Below, piece by piece: positions 32,468-41,354 of a stretch of DNA of 64,000 nucleotides (position 1 is its first letter; each line of letters starts with the position of its first letter). The stretch is from Trichocoleus sp. FACHB-40 (GTDB taxonomy: Bacteria; Cyanobacteriota; Cyanobacteriia; Cyanobacteriales; FACHB-T130), in NCBI RefSeq assembly GCF_014695915.1, contig NZ_JACJPF010000110.1, forward strand, positions 1 through 64,000, written 5' to 3'. The position numbers and the translations under genes are program-made. Under the pieces are notes generated by a model. That model saw only the letters and a program-made list of their open reading frames with translations. It had not been told where the DNA came from and made no database searches.

Positions 32468-32587
32468 GCATCGTCAGGATTTTAGTGCTTGGTCATCGCT
32501 GAAGTAGATCCGGATCGAGTCTATAGAAAGAGTAAACTAGGCACAGTAGCTGATTAACGCATTCAGCGCGTCCTTAGCCTGTTGCCA

Positions 32588-33154
32588 ATGACTAAAATTG
32601 ATGTTTCCGCAAAACCCATGATGCAATCCTCTCAACAAACTCAATCTTTCATGCGTCGCCTGGGATTAGTATTAATGCTTCCAGCTGCCTTGGTGGGAGC
32701 GATCGCATTCCCCACCCAGATGCAACAAAACGCCCAAGCCCAAACTCCAGGCGACGGACGAGCCCTCACCGTCCGTTCTGATGTCCAAGAAGCCAACTCG
32801 AAAACAGGGGTCGTAACCGCACGCGGTAACGTGCAAATGTACTATCCATCACGACAGATTCAGGCAACAGCTGCCCAAGCTCAGTATTTCAGCAAAGAGC
32901 GCCGCATTGTTCTCACTGGCAACGTCTACGTCCTACAACAAGGTAATAGTCTCCGAGGCGAGACAATCACATACCTGATCGATGAAGGGCGCTTTGTTGC
33001 CCTGCCTCAAGGCAACCGACAGGTAGAATCAATTTATCTAGTTTCCGATCCCAGCGCCCCAACTCAACCCGCAGCGCCTGTAACAACTCCCCCCGTTAAT
33101 CCTAAGCCAGCCTTCAAAACACCGAATAGCCCATCAACAACCCCCCAAAGGTAA
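32588..33154 (+). CDS. lptA: LptA/OstA-like periplasmic LPS-transport protein
   Basis: The 188-residue protein has a signal peptide (LGLVLMLPAALVGAIAF, cleavage near AQAQ) and an OstA/LptA beta-jellyroll: LTVRSDVQEANSKTGVVTARGNV (split), QATAAQAQYFSKERRIVLTGNV, SLRGETITYLIDEGRFVAL. The C-terminus is a Pro/Thr-rich tail. It would bridge lipopolysaccharide between the inner-membrane exporter and the outer-membrane assembly site. It heads the lptA-lptB-lptF/G set, all on the plus strand. ATG 32588 is preferred over the TTG six bases upstream. Confidence 0.85.
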   Translation: MTKIDVSAKPMMQSSQQTQSFMRRLGLVLMLPAALVGAIAFPTQMQQNAQAQTPGDGRALTVRSDVQEANSKTGVVTARGNVQMYYPSRQIQATAAQAQYFSKERRIVLTGNVYVLQQGNSLRGETITYLIDEGRFVALPQGNRQVESIYLVSDPSAPTQPAAPVTTPPVNPKPAFKTPNSPSTTPQR

Positions 33155-33234
33155 TAAAGGCAAAAGGCTCTCATGCAAAAGGCAAAAAAAGAATGCACTT
33201 ATTCTTTTAGCCATTAGCCATCAGCCACAATTCA

Positions 33235-33963
33235 ATGAAAATCGTACTGGAAAATATTCACAAGTCTTATAGCAAGCGCACGATTGTCAATCGTGTCAAC
33301 CTTTCAGTAGCCCAAGGGGAAATCGTGGGATTGCTCGGTCCCAATGGTGCTGGTAAAACCACCACCTTTTACATTGCTACTGGCTTAGAAAAACCTGATC
33401 AAGGTACTGTTTGGTTGGATAACACCGACATCACCGCCTTGCCCATTCATAAACGAGCTACATTGGGCATTGGCTACCTCGCCCAGGAAGCAAGTATTTT
33501 CCGCAACCTCAGCGTCCGAGATAACATTTTACTGGTTTTAGAGCAAACAGGTGTCCCGCGCCGTCAGTGGCAGCAGCGTCTAGATTACTTACTTCAAGAC
33601 TTTCGTCTAGAAAAAGTTGCTTATACACACGGAATTCGTGTCTCTGGGGGAGAACGGCGGCGCACCGAGTTGGCGAGATCCTTAGCATCTGGCCCCGAAG
33701 GGCCGAAATTTTTGTTTTTAGATGAACCATTTGCGGGTGTCGATCCAATTGCCGTATCGGAGATTCAAAAAATAATAGCCGAACTACGCGATCGCAGCAT
33801 GGGCATCTTGATTACCGATCACAACGTCCGCGAAACCCTCGCTATCACAGATCGAGCCTACATCATGCGCGACGGACAAATCCTCGCCGCAGGCAGCGCT
33901 GAAGAACTATACAATAACCCTTTAGTACGCCAATATTACTTAGGCGATGACTTCAAAAGGTAG
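33235..33963 (+). CDS. lptB: LPS export ABC transporter ATPase LptB
   Basis: The 242-residue ABC ATPase has Walker A GPNGAGKTT, Q-loop AQEASIF, signature VSGGERRRTELARSLA, Walker B FLFLDEPFAGVDP, and the LptB-type C-terminal end GTxxELYNNPLVRQYYLGDDF. It energises LPS extraction from the inner membrane. It lies 80 bp after the lptA-like gene, with an ATTAGCC repeat run in the gap, and 94 bp before the permease gene. Confidence 0.96.
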   Translation: MKIVLENIHKSYSKRTIVNRVNLSVAQGEIVGLLGPNGAGKTTTFYIATGLEKPDQGTVWLDNTDITALPIHKRATLGIGYLAQEASIFRNLSVRDNILLVLEQTGVPRRQWQQRLDYLLQDFRLEKVAYTHGIRVSGGERRRTELARSLASGPEGPKFLFLDEPFAGVDPIAVSEIQKIIAELRDRSMGILITDHNVRETLAITDRAYIMRDGQILAAGSAEELYNNPLVRQYYLGDDFKR

Positions 33964-34007
33964 CCCCTAGTCCTTTGCTAACAGCTAATGCCCAATTTCT
34001 TAAAAAC

Positions 34008-34057
34008 AATTAGCGATTAGCCATTAGCAACTAGCAATTAGCCATTAGCCATTAGCA
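34008..34057 (+). repeat. ATTAGC-type tandem repeat running into the lptF/G start codon
   Basis: Repeated ATTAGC(C/A/G) units fill the 50 bp up to the ATG at 34058, with no recognisable Shine-Dalgarno sequence. Similar tracts precede the starts at 33235 (shorter), 40736 and 44074. Confidence 0.8.
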
Positions 34058-35221
34058 ATGCCCAAATTTTTCAATCCGCTCTACCCCTTGATTTCCCGCA
34101 TCTCGGTCATGGATCGCTACATTGCCAGCGAACTATTCGCACCTTTCCTGTTTGGGATGGGTTTCTTTTCTTCTTTGGGAGTAACGATTGGCAGCTTATT
34201 CGACCTGATGCGGAGAAGTGTGGACGTAGGGCTACCAGCCATGCTGGTTTTGAAAGTGTTGCTGTTGAGTCTACCGCAATTTATGGCATACGCCTTTGCT
34301 GCCTCAACACTACTAGCTACCTTATTAACCTATAGTCGTCTTTCTAGCGATAGCGAATTGGTAGCTTTGCGTAGCTGCGGCATAAGCGTTTATCGTCTGG
34401 TAACACCAGCAATTATCTTGGGATTTTTCATCACTGGTATTGCTTTTACCTTTAATGAATATGTAGTACCAGCAGCAAATTATCAAGCTAAAGTTACCCT
34501 AGATCGAGCGCTGAATAAAGAAAAGCCGTCTTTCCAAGAGCGAAATATTTTCTATCCAGAATATACTAAAGTCAAACTGCCCAATGGCGAAAAAGAACAA
34601 GTGCTAAAGCGCCTGTTTTATGCAGAAAAGTTTGATGGTGAAAAAATGCAAGGCTTGACAATTTTGGATTGGTCACAAGAAGGACTAAACCAAATTGTTA
34701 CCTCACAAGCCGCGTCTTGGAACCCAGCACAAAATACCTGGGATTTTTTTAAAGGCACCATTTATCTAATTTCTCCCGATGCTTCCTATCGCAACATTTT
34801 GCGGTTTGAACATCAACAGCTGCAACTGCCTCGAACAGCCTTAGATTTGGCAAGTTCTGGGCGCGACTATGGAGAAATGAACCTTGCACAATCCACAGAA
34901 CGTCTGAAAATAGAACGTTTAAGTGGCAATGAGCAGAAAATTCGCAAGCTGCTGATCCGCATTCACCAAAAAATAGCTTTACCCTTTGCTTGTGTAGTGT
35001 TTGCTATAGTGGGTGCTGCTTTGGCAACTAGACCTACTCGCACCAGTAAAGCCACAGGTTTTGGTATTAGCGTCTTGGTGATTTTTACTTACTATTTATT
35101 AATGTCCTTTGGGGATGCGCTGGGACTGGGCAACTTCCTGCCTCCCTTTGTTGCTGCTTGGATGCCAAATCTGTTTGGCTTAGCAGCAGGTGTCTGGTTT
35201 TTGCTTAAAGCTGCCCGGTAA
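34058..35221 (+). CDS. LptF/LptG-family (YjgP/YjgQ) LPS export permease
   Basis: The 387-residue permease has three N-terminal spans (LFAPFLFGMGFFSSLGVTIG, MLVLKVLLLSLPQFMAYAFAAS, IILGFFITGIAFTFNEYVVPA, each partly quoted), a periplasmic beta-jellyroll at about 150-295, and three C-terminal spans. RTSKATGFGISVLVIFTYYLLM is diagnostic of the family. Cyanobacteria often have a single gene of this family in this position, so it may form a homodimer. I cannot choose between LptF and LptG. Confidence 0.93.
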   Translation: MPKFFNPLYPLISRISVMDRYIASELFAPFLFGMGFFSSLGVTIGSLFDLMRRSVDVGLPAMLVLKVLLLSLPQFMAYAFAASTLLATLLTYSRLSSDSELVALRSCGISVYRLVTPAIILGFFITGIAFTFNEYVVPAANYQAKVTLDRALNKEKPSFQERNIFYPEYTKVKLPNGEKEQVLKRLFYAEKFDGEKMQGLTILDWSQEGLNQIVTSQAASWNPAQNTWDFFKGTIYLISPDASYRNILRFEHQQLQLPRTALDLASSGRDYGEMNLAQSTERLKIERLSGNEQKIRKLLIRIHQKIALPFACVVFAIVGAALATRPTRTSKATGFGISVLVIFTYYLLMSFGDALGLGNFLPPFVAAWMPNLFGLAAGVWFLLKAAR

Positions 35222-35543
35222 ATTAGTCATTAGTTGTTTGGGCTGTGTATACCGCGAACCAATAAGCGATCGTTAATGGCCTACGTCCTGAATCATTAAC
35301 GATCGCTACTAACTAATGGCTAACTGCTTATATAACAGTTCTAAATAAATTGTGAAACATTTTTTCGTTTGCAGATTGTATCCCTGTCTGACGGGTTACA
35401 GCCGATAAAGGAGTTGCTAGAGAAACTTTTACACAAGATACTGCCATCTTTAAAAAAAGATTACCTTACGGCAACTACCTTAAGTTAAATAGCGTATAGA
35501 ATCAATTTATACCCACCGTGCAGAGCCGAGCTGCACTACACCT
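35222..35543. other. Spacer between the LPS permease gene and the Pro/Thr-rich membrane protein
   Basis: Apart from the 35265-35307 hairpin, I see only AT-rich sequence that should carry the promoter of the gene at 35544. No further features were recognised. Confidence 0.5.
35265..35307. repeat. Perfect 14-bp inverted repeat with HIP1-like arms
   Basis: AGCGATCGTTAATG (35265-35278) and CATTAACGATCGCT (35294-35307) are exact complements around a 15-nt loop. Outside them ATTAGTCATTAGTT (35223-35236) is roughly complementary to AACTAATGGCTAAC (35311-35324). No T-run follows. It lies about 45 bp after the permease stop. Confidence 0.8.
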
Positions 35544-36650
35544 ATGCCATCCAAACAAGTTCCTGCCTCCATCCGCTATTTCAAAGCACGGTTCCGGACA
35601 GTGCTGCGTCCGGCGTTTTGGGGTAGCGCGATCGCGATCTCAATGGTACTCTTTGGCGGATGGCAGTACTGGCAACACCCAGAGTGGCTAACTGGCAGTG
35701 GCGATGAAGCAACCGAGAATGAACAAAGCCTTTCAGAAGAAAGTAGTGCTATCGGCGCTGATATTGATAGTTTACCTGTATTAATTCAAGAATTTAACCC
35801 GACCAATCCCCAAGGAGCAGGCAAGCAAAAGCAGAAACCGCAAACTCCCAAGGAAGAAGGTTTATTTGAACAGTTAACTCGTAACAAAACTGCTGCGCCT
35901 AATACAGAATCAACATCTAAATTGCTCAAAATAGCACCCAAAGATCCGCAAAACTCCACCAATCCTTTTGCTACATCAGCCCAAGAGCTACTAAATGCTG
36001 GCCCCCTTTCCAATAGTGGCCCCCTTTTAGGAGCAACACCCAGCAACCAGCAAACTGAAACATCCGCAACATCCGCAACTTCTAGCCCAGCAGCTGGGTT
36101 TAAAGCGCTCAATGGTGATAAACCATCCCAAGCTGCGATGCCTGGAAGCCCGCTGCAACAAGGTTTAAACCAAACATCAACACCTTTATTGTCTACGAGT
36201 CAGCCACCTGCAAATGTATCTGAGTCCGCGCAGGCAACCCCGACATCTACCTACAGTGGACAGATGGCACCGCCAACGACAACAACTACCTTACCTACCA
36301 CAACAGGCTATAGCGTTCCCCCAACCACAACAACTAATCCTAATCCGAATGCTTACACCTCTTTTACCCAACCCCAGCCAGCGCCAGTAGTGCCAGTCGC
36401 ACCCATACCCGTAGCGCCACCCGCCCCCATAACCACCAATAATTACGGACAATACCCATCTGGTTTGCCCAATCAGGGAAGCAACATTGGCACCAACTCT
36501 GGATTTAGTTCCAACGTGGGTAATAATTCCAACGTTGGTAATTCGGGAGTGCAACCGAATCCGGTAACTCAGCCTACTAGCAACTTTCCCCGTCCGGTTA
36601 CAGGGAGATCCCTTGGTGGGGGCCGGATAAACACTTTTACCAATCCTTAA
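35544..36650 (+). CDS. Membrane-anchored Pro/Thr/Ser/Asn-rich protein, unknown function
   Basis: The 368-residue protein has a basic N-terminus, one transmembrane span (FWGSAIAISMVLFGGWQYW, about 29-47) and a long low-complexity exterior: Gln/Thr/Asn stretches, TTTTTLPTTTGY, a Pro-Val run (PVVPVAPIPVAPPAPI), an Asn/Gly-rich part (NVGNNSNVGNSG), and a basic tail. It is probably disordered and extracytoplasmic, perhaps a peptidoglycan-spanning or cell-surface spacer. I know no named family. Position after the lpt genes is suggestive only. Confidence 0.75.
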   Translation: MPSKQVPASIRYFKARFRTVLRPAFWGSAIAISMVLFGGWQYWQHPEWLTGSGDEATENEQSLSEESSAIGADIDSLPVLIQEFNPTNPQGAGKQKQKPQTPKEEGLFEQLTRNKTAAPNTESTSKLLKIAPKDPQNSTNPFATSAQELLNAGPLSNSGPLLGATPSNQQTETSATSATSSPAAGFKALNGDKPSQAAMPGSPLQQGLNQTSTPLLSTSQPPANVSESAQATPTSTYSGQMAPPTTTTTLPTTTGYSVPPTTTTNPNPNAYTSFTQPQPAPVVPVAPIPVAPPAPITTNNYGQYPSGLPNQGSNIGTNSGFSSNVGNNSNVGNSGVQPNPVTQPTSNFPRPVTGRSLGGGRINTFTNP

Positions 36651-36834
36651 AAAGGAATAATTGGGGAAGGATGGGTTGAGGCACCTAGCCCAAACAAATA
36701 TTAGGAAGACGTTAGGTAACGCTTACTCAGTACCCAATAAATAACTCTTAAGTCAGTGAAATTCCAGTTTTGAGTTACTAATTTAAAATTAATAACTCAA
36801 AACTCTTTCAATTAATCAGGACAGCTGACAACTA

Positions 36835-38259
36835 TCAATTGAAATGTTTGATAATCGCCTCTGCAAACTCAGAACATTTCAGAGGTGGCTCTACTGGTGG
36901 TTCCATCAACCGCGCTAAATCATAAGTCACTTCGCGGTTAGAAATAGCTTCACCAAGCCCTTTCTTAATCAAATCCGCTGCCTCTTGCCAGCCCATAAAT
37001 TCCAGCATCATCACCCCCGACAAAATCACCGAACCAGGGTTTACCCGGTCTAAACCAGCGTGTTTAGGAGCAGTACCGTGAGTAGCCTCAAAGATGGCAC
37101 ATTGATCGCCAATATTGGCTCCAGGCCCCATCCCCAACCCGCCGACAATCGCAGCAGCTGCGTCAGAGAGATAATCCCCATTCAAATTCATCGTGGCGAG
37201 AATGGAATATTCATCCGGTCGCGTCTGAATTTGTTGAAAAATGCTGTCCGCAATTCGGTCATTTACCATCACCAAGTTTTTCCACTGACCGTTACCGTGA
37301 GTTTGCCAGATGGAGTTGAGGACATCTTCAACTTCCTGACAGATTTGGGCTTTTTTCTCCTCCGTAAGGGCATCGTACCCAGGATCGATCTGACGGGCGT
37401 TTTCTTCTAAACTAATATCTGGGTTACGCTCTTTGTTGCTCAGAATCCAAGATTCCCGTTCAGTAACGCACTCGCCGCGAAACTCTGTAGTTACCAGTTC
37501 ATAGCCCCAGTCGCGGAAAGCGCCCTCAGTGTACTTCATGATATTGCCCTTATGCACCAGCGTCACCTGCTGCTTGTTCTTGGGGAGTCGCAGGGCATTT
37601 TTCATGGCACGGCGCACCAAACGTTGGGAACCCGTTTTGCTAATTGGTTTGATGCCGATGCCAGAGTCGAGGGGAATTTGCTTTTTCCCGTGTTCGGGTG
37701 TCGCGGGGATTAACTCAGTATTGAGCAGTTTAATCAGTTTGTCGCCAATTTCGCTGCCCTGTCGCCACTCAATTCCTAGATAGATGTCTTCTGTGTTTTC
37801 TCGGTAGATGATGACATCTAGTTTTTCTGGAGTTTTGTGGGGAGAGGGCGTACCTGCGTAATACTTGCAGGGGCGAACGCAGGAGTAGAGGTCGAAAATT
37901 TGACGCAATGCCACATTCAGCGACCGAATGCCTCCTCCAATTGGCGTTGTCAGTGGCCCTTTGATGGCAATCCCATACTCTTTAATCGCGTCGAGGGTGT
38001 CTTGGGGCAAATACTGGTATGTGCCGTACTTTTCGCAGGCTTCATCACCTGCGTAGACTTTAAACCAGCTAATTTGCCGTTTACCGCCGTAGGCTTCTTT
38101 GACGGCGGCATCAAAGACTTTTTGAGATGCGGGCCAGAGGTCTATTCCCGTGCCGTCGCCGCGAATGAAGGGGATGATTGGGTTATCTGGGACAATGGGT
38201 TCCCCATTTTTAAAGGTAATCTTGGAGCCTGTTTCGGGGGGAGCGATCTTTTCGTACAT
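36835..38259 (-). CDS. icd: NADP-dependent isocitrate dehydrogenase
   Basis: The 474-residue enzyme converts isocitrate to 2-oxoglutarate, the carbon skeleton for ammonium assimilation in cyanobacteria. Visible are [17 protein letters not shown], the active-site [21 protein letters not shown] (split), [29 protein letters not shown], and [21 protein letters not shown]. It is longer than the E. coli enzyme by an insertion at about 290-330 that is usual in cyanobacteria. I found no GTA-N8-TAC NtcA site in the roughly 100 bp upstream. Confidence 0.97.
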   Translation of the reverse strand: MYEKIAPPETGSKITFKNGEPIVPDNPIIPFIRGDGTGIDLWPASQKVFDAAVKEAYGGKRQISWFKVYAGDEACEKYGTYQYLPQDTLDAIKEYGIAIKGPLTTPIGGGIRSLNVALRQIFDLYSCVRPCKYYAGTPSPHKTPEKLDVIIYRENTEDIYLGIEWRQGSEIGDKLIKLLNTELIPATPEHGKKQIPLDSGIGIKPISKTGSQRLVRRAMKNALRLPKNKQQVTLVHKGNIMKYTEGAFRDWGYELVTTEFRGECVTERESWILSNKERNPDISLEENARQIDPGYDALTEEKKAQICQEVEDVLNSIWQTHGNGQWKNLVMVNDRIADSIFQQIQTRPDEYSILATMNLNGDYLSDAAAAIVGGLGMGPGANIGDQCAIFEATHGTAPKHAGLDRVNPGSVILSGVMMLEFMGWQEAADLIKKGLGEAISNREVTYDLARLMEPPVEPPLKCSEFAEAIIKHFN

Positions 38260-38359
38260 ATTACACTCTTGTTGAGTCTAGTCTGAGCCAGACAATGCTT
38301 TTTTGAAGGCTACCAGATCATCAAAGCTTGCGATCGCTCAAGTCAAGCTTTTTTGAATT

Positions 38360-39097
38360 TTAAGCTTTTTGTTTGCTACGCCGCCCGCTCCTCATCCAGG
38401 CAATGCCACCGACAATCAAGGAAAATAGGGACATAGAGGCTGGCTCTGGAACTGACTCTGATTCTGACAATGGCCCCTCTACTGTCGTGCCAACTTTGAT
38501 TTGATAGGCAAGCTGGGATTGAGAGGGGGTTGCTCCTAACCAACTCATAATTGATTGTCCAGTGAGGAGAAAATCTGTTTTATCAGATAGACCTCTAATT
38601 CGCAGATAGTCTAAGCTGTCTCCATTTGCATCCGCAACAGAAGAATTATTCAGGGCAAGTCCGTTTAGGAATAAATTGTTAACTTCAATTTTGGAGTTGG
38701 GCTTGGTAGCTCTGGTGCGGATTAAAATGTCTGTAAAGGGGCCGGTGGCGGTCGAGGTTAAGGTTTTACCTCCTACGGTGTAGCTGACATTTTGGGTAGC
38801 TGCTTGGTACGCAAGGGTAAAAGGTGTTGCTGTGCCATTTGACCAGACAAATTCATCCCGATCCAAAATGACAAAATTATTATTAACAATGTCATGGATA
38901 TCGAGTTCGTAAGTCGTTCCACCGATTGAGTTAGACCCTATTCGACCTTCGGGAACAAAGGAAAGTTGATCGATCAGCGCATTATAGTCTGTATCTGTGT
39001 CCAAATGGCTGAGGCTGTAAGCACTAGCTGCATGAGGCGATGCTATTAGTCCCAGTGCGGCAAGGGACAGGGTGACAAATGTATGGCAGGTTGTCAT
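38360..39097 (-). CDS. PEP-CTERM secreted protein
   Basis: The 245-residue product has an N-terminal signal peptide (FVTLSLAALGLIASPHAASA) and a C-terminal sorting signal of the PEP-CTERM type: VPEPAS, a hydrophobic span (MSLFSLIVGGIAWM), then RSGRRSKQKA. Exosortase would process it for export to the surface or matrix. The central domain (about 30-205) is beta-rich and unrecognised. No exosortase gene is in the window. It is downstream of nothing obvious and ends about 100 bp from the icd start. Confidence 0.9.
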   Translation of the reverse strand: MTTCHTFVTLSLAALGLIASPHAASAYSLSHLDTDTDYNALIDQLSFVPEGRIGSNSIGGTTYELDIHDIVNNNFVILDRDEFVWSNGTATPFTLAYQAATQNVSYTVGGKTLTSTATGPFTDILIRTRATKPNSKIEVNNLFLNGLALNNSSVADANGDSLDYLRIRGLSDKTDFLLTGQSIMSWLGATPSQSQLAYQIKVGTTVEGPLSESESVPEPASMSLFSLIVGGIAWMRSGRRSKQKA

Positions 39098-39964
39098 ATA
39101 CTTTGTTAACTTGATTTTTTGTAGTCTTTGCTACAAAAATTATGCCACTTTTTAGGCGCATTTTACAAGTGCATATTGGGGATTTTTCTCCCAAAAAATA
39201 TGTTTTATTTATTTATTTTAACTATTTAGTAAATCAGAGTAGAAATCAGCTATGTGGCAAAGGGCAATAAAGTAAAACAAGGTTGCTTTAAAAAACTAAG
39301 TAATTCTGCGGAAGTTATAAATACTTACTTTAAGTATTTATTGGGAAGTTTTGGGGCATAAATATCCGAGCGAATTTGGAGAGGTAATCTAAGATATATT
39401 TGATAATTTCCGCCATTTTGGTGAAGTGGGGAAAGTTTAAATGTTAAAAAATATGGGGTTAATGCTGCAATATCAGCATTAGTTTTAGAGAACAATTTGG
39501 TAGTGGTTGCTTAAGCTACTGCGCTTTCAACCAAATGCTTAAGCAAAAATACTCAGTGGTTTTCTGCGAGTATTTCAGCTAGAACATCGCGCCTGCTTCA
39601 TTTTTATCAACTTAAAGCCAGAAAGCGCTGACAAAGTAGGAAAAATATTATAGCTCATAACAGCCATTTTTTGCTGTCGAATGGTTTTCGATGCAGCATT
39701 GAGCGCAGTCAGACATCAGCCATTATGCTGAAGTAGGGTAGATCGAGCGCGATCGCCCCCGTGCGATACCTCTTTATACCCCAGTTTCACTACCACTGGT
39801 TGAGACACTGCTAACGCTGCCGATTATTTACAAGCTGATATAAAAAAGATATATGCTGCACAACCAGCCTCTGTACTTTCCAATAACACAACTCACGATA
39901 AAGCGGGATAATCCAGTTTGCAGAGCATGGCTGATATGGATGGTAAGGGCCCTCTAGAATAACG
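39098..39964. other. 867-bp gene-free region with several hairpins
   Basis: No coding frame of note. Three structured spots stand out: TAAATACTTA/TAAGTATTTA (39318-39340), TAATGCTG/CAGCATTA (39460-39481), and two GCTTAAGC palindromes near 39514 and 39537 within GGTTG...CAACC. It lies between the divergently transcribed PEP-CTERM and response regulator genes, so both promoters and possibly an untranslated RNA lie here. Confidence 0.55.
39318..39340. promoter_or_regulatory. 10-bp perfect inverted repeat, possible operator
   Basis: TAAATACTTA and TAAGTATTTA are separated by CTT. It lies about 220 bp upstream of the PEP-CTERM gene start and has no T-run, so an operator is as likely as an RNA hairpin. 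Confidence 0.45.
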
Positions 39965-40651
39965 ATGAAAAAAATATTAGTCGTTGATGATGACAGAACC
40001 CTGCGAACCGTCTTGACACGCTACCTGCAAACCCAAGGGTATCAGGTTCAGGATGTAAGTTCTGGTATGGAGGCATTAACTGTTTTTGAACAAGATGCAC
40101 CGGATGTAGTGGTTAGTGATGTCATGATGCCAGAAATGGACGGTCTGGAATTTTGCCGCCGTCTGCGAGGGATACCTTCAGGACAATTAGTGCCGTTTAT
40201 ATTTCTATCAGGAAAAGGAGAATTAGAAGACCGAATTCAAGGACACACAATAGGAGCAGATGATTATCTGACAAAACCTTTCGATCCACGGGAATTAGTT
40301 GCAAAAATTGAGGCACAGCTAGAGCGATCGCGCCGCATCAATGCAGAAATGGTACGGTTAATGCAGCAGCTGGCTACCAGCGCTGCCCCTGCTGAAGAGA
40401 AATCACAATACTCAGATGTTCCCCCAGTGATGTCACTGCCCTTAACCCCAGCAGAGCAAAGAGTTTTTTGGGAGGTAATTCAAGGTTTTACCAACAAACA
40501 AATTAGCGATCGCTTGTTCATCAGTCCCCGCACAGTTCAAACCCATCTGAGTAACATCCTCGGTAAGCTGGAGCTAGACAATCGCTCTCAACTGGTTCGC
40601 TTTGCCTTTGAACGCGGATACCGCCGTCCCAGCAATGAGGAGCAACTATAG
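39965..40651 (+). CDS. Response regulator, receiver plus LuxR-type HTH
   Basis: The 228-residue protein has a receiver domain (residues 2-118: ILVVDDDRTLR acidic pair, phospho-Asp in DVVVSDVMMPEMDG, Lys in GADDYLTKPFDP), a linker at 120-160 and a NarL/LuxR-type HTH (LTPAEQRVFWEVIQGFTNKQI, then SPRTVQTHLSNILGKL). The kinase partner is not evident. The C-terminal end lies 84 bp before the heptose-phosphate adenylyltransferase gene. Confidence 0.94.
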   Translation: MKKILVVDDDRTLRTVLTRYLQTQGYQVQDVSSGMEALTVFEQDAPDVVVSDVMMPEMDGLEFCRRLRGIPSGQLVPFIFLSGKGELEDRIQGHTIGADDYLTKPFDPRELVAKIEAQLERSRRINAEMVRLMQQLATSAAPAEEKSQYSDVPPVMSLPLTPAEQRVFWEVIQGFTNKQISDRLFISPRTVQTHLSNILGKLELDNRSQLVRFAFERGYRRPSNEEQL

Positions 40652-40690
40652 AGGAAATGCTAGTTGCTTGTTCATTGCTTATTGTTAAAA

Positions 40691-40735
40691 GCCATGAGCC
40701 ATTACCCATTAGCTATTAGCTATTAACTATTAGCC
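40691..40735 (+). repeat. ATTAGC-type tandem repeat running into the adenylyltransferase start codon
   Basis: Degenerate GCCATTA / ATTAGCT units fill the sequence up to ATG 40736. No Shine-Dalgarno sequence is visible, as at 34058 and 44074. Confidence 0.75.
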
Positions 40736-41230
40736 ATGATTACCAGCGTTTACACATTGAGTAAAATAAGTCAAGCGATCGCGAAGGATCAGTCGCAATG
40801 GAGACCGTTAGTATTTACTAACGGGTGCTTTGATATACTCCATGCAGGTCATGTGAGATATTTACAAATAGCAAAGTCCTTCGGGCGATCGCTTGTGGTG
40901 GGGTTAAATAGCGATCGCTCAGTCAGTGCCATCAAACCGCACAAACAGGGATTGCCTCCTCGACCTATAGTTCCCCAACAGCAGCGCGCAGAAGTTCTCG
41001 CTGCCCTAAAGTCCGTCGATGGGGTAGTGATTTTCGACACCTTAACCGCCACTAGCTTAATTGAAGCACTCAAACCTGATATTTATGTCAAAGGAGGCGA
41101 CTACAGCACACAAACCCTGCCAGAAGCACCAGCTGTTTTGGCATACGGGGGGCGGATAGAATTAGTCAAAGTGGAAATTCCTACCTCGACCACAGCACTT
41201 ATTGACCGCATCCTGCACTCAAGTCAATAG
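40736..41230 (+). CDS. rfaE2: D-glycero-beta-D-manno-heptose 1-phosphate adenylyltransferase-like protein
   Basis: The 164-residue nucleotidyltransferase has the cytidylyltransferase-fold signature FTNGCFDILHAGHVRYL (GxFDxxHxGH), then VGLNSDRSVSAIKP, PQQQRAEVLAAL, and the C-terminal YVKGGDYS and IPTSTTALIDRI. It would make ADP-heptose for LPS or cell-surface sugars. The kinase half (RfaE1) is not fused or adjacent, so it is a stand-alone domain. It follows the response regulator gene. Confidence 0.92.
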   Translation: MITSVYTLSKISQAIAKDQSQWRPLVFTNGCFDILHAGHVRYLQIAKSFGRSLVVGLNSDRSVSAIKPHKQGLPPRPIVPQQQRAEVLAALKSVDGVVIFDTLTATSLIEALKPDIYVKGGDYSTQTLPEAPAVLAYGGRIELVKVEIPTSTTALIDRILHSSQ

Positions 41231-41354
41231 TTATAGGTCATTGAAACTTTGAAACGTTGGGTAGGGATTCTCGTTCTCACGACGCCTCCAGCGTCTCCAA
41301 TCTTCAAACGTTCAAACGCTTACGGAAAAAAGACAACAGACTGAAACTTGCTTC

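Noticed and set aside
38260-38359. NtcA-binding site before icd
   Set aside because: The nearest match, GTACATATTAC, has a 5-base spacer instead of the 8 bases of GTA-N8-TAC.
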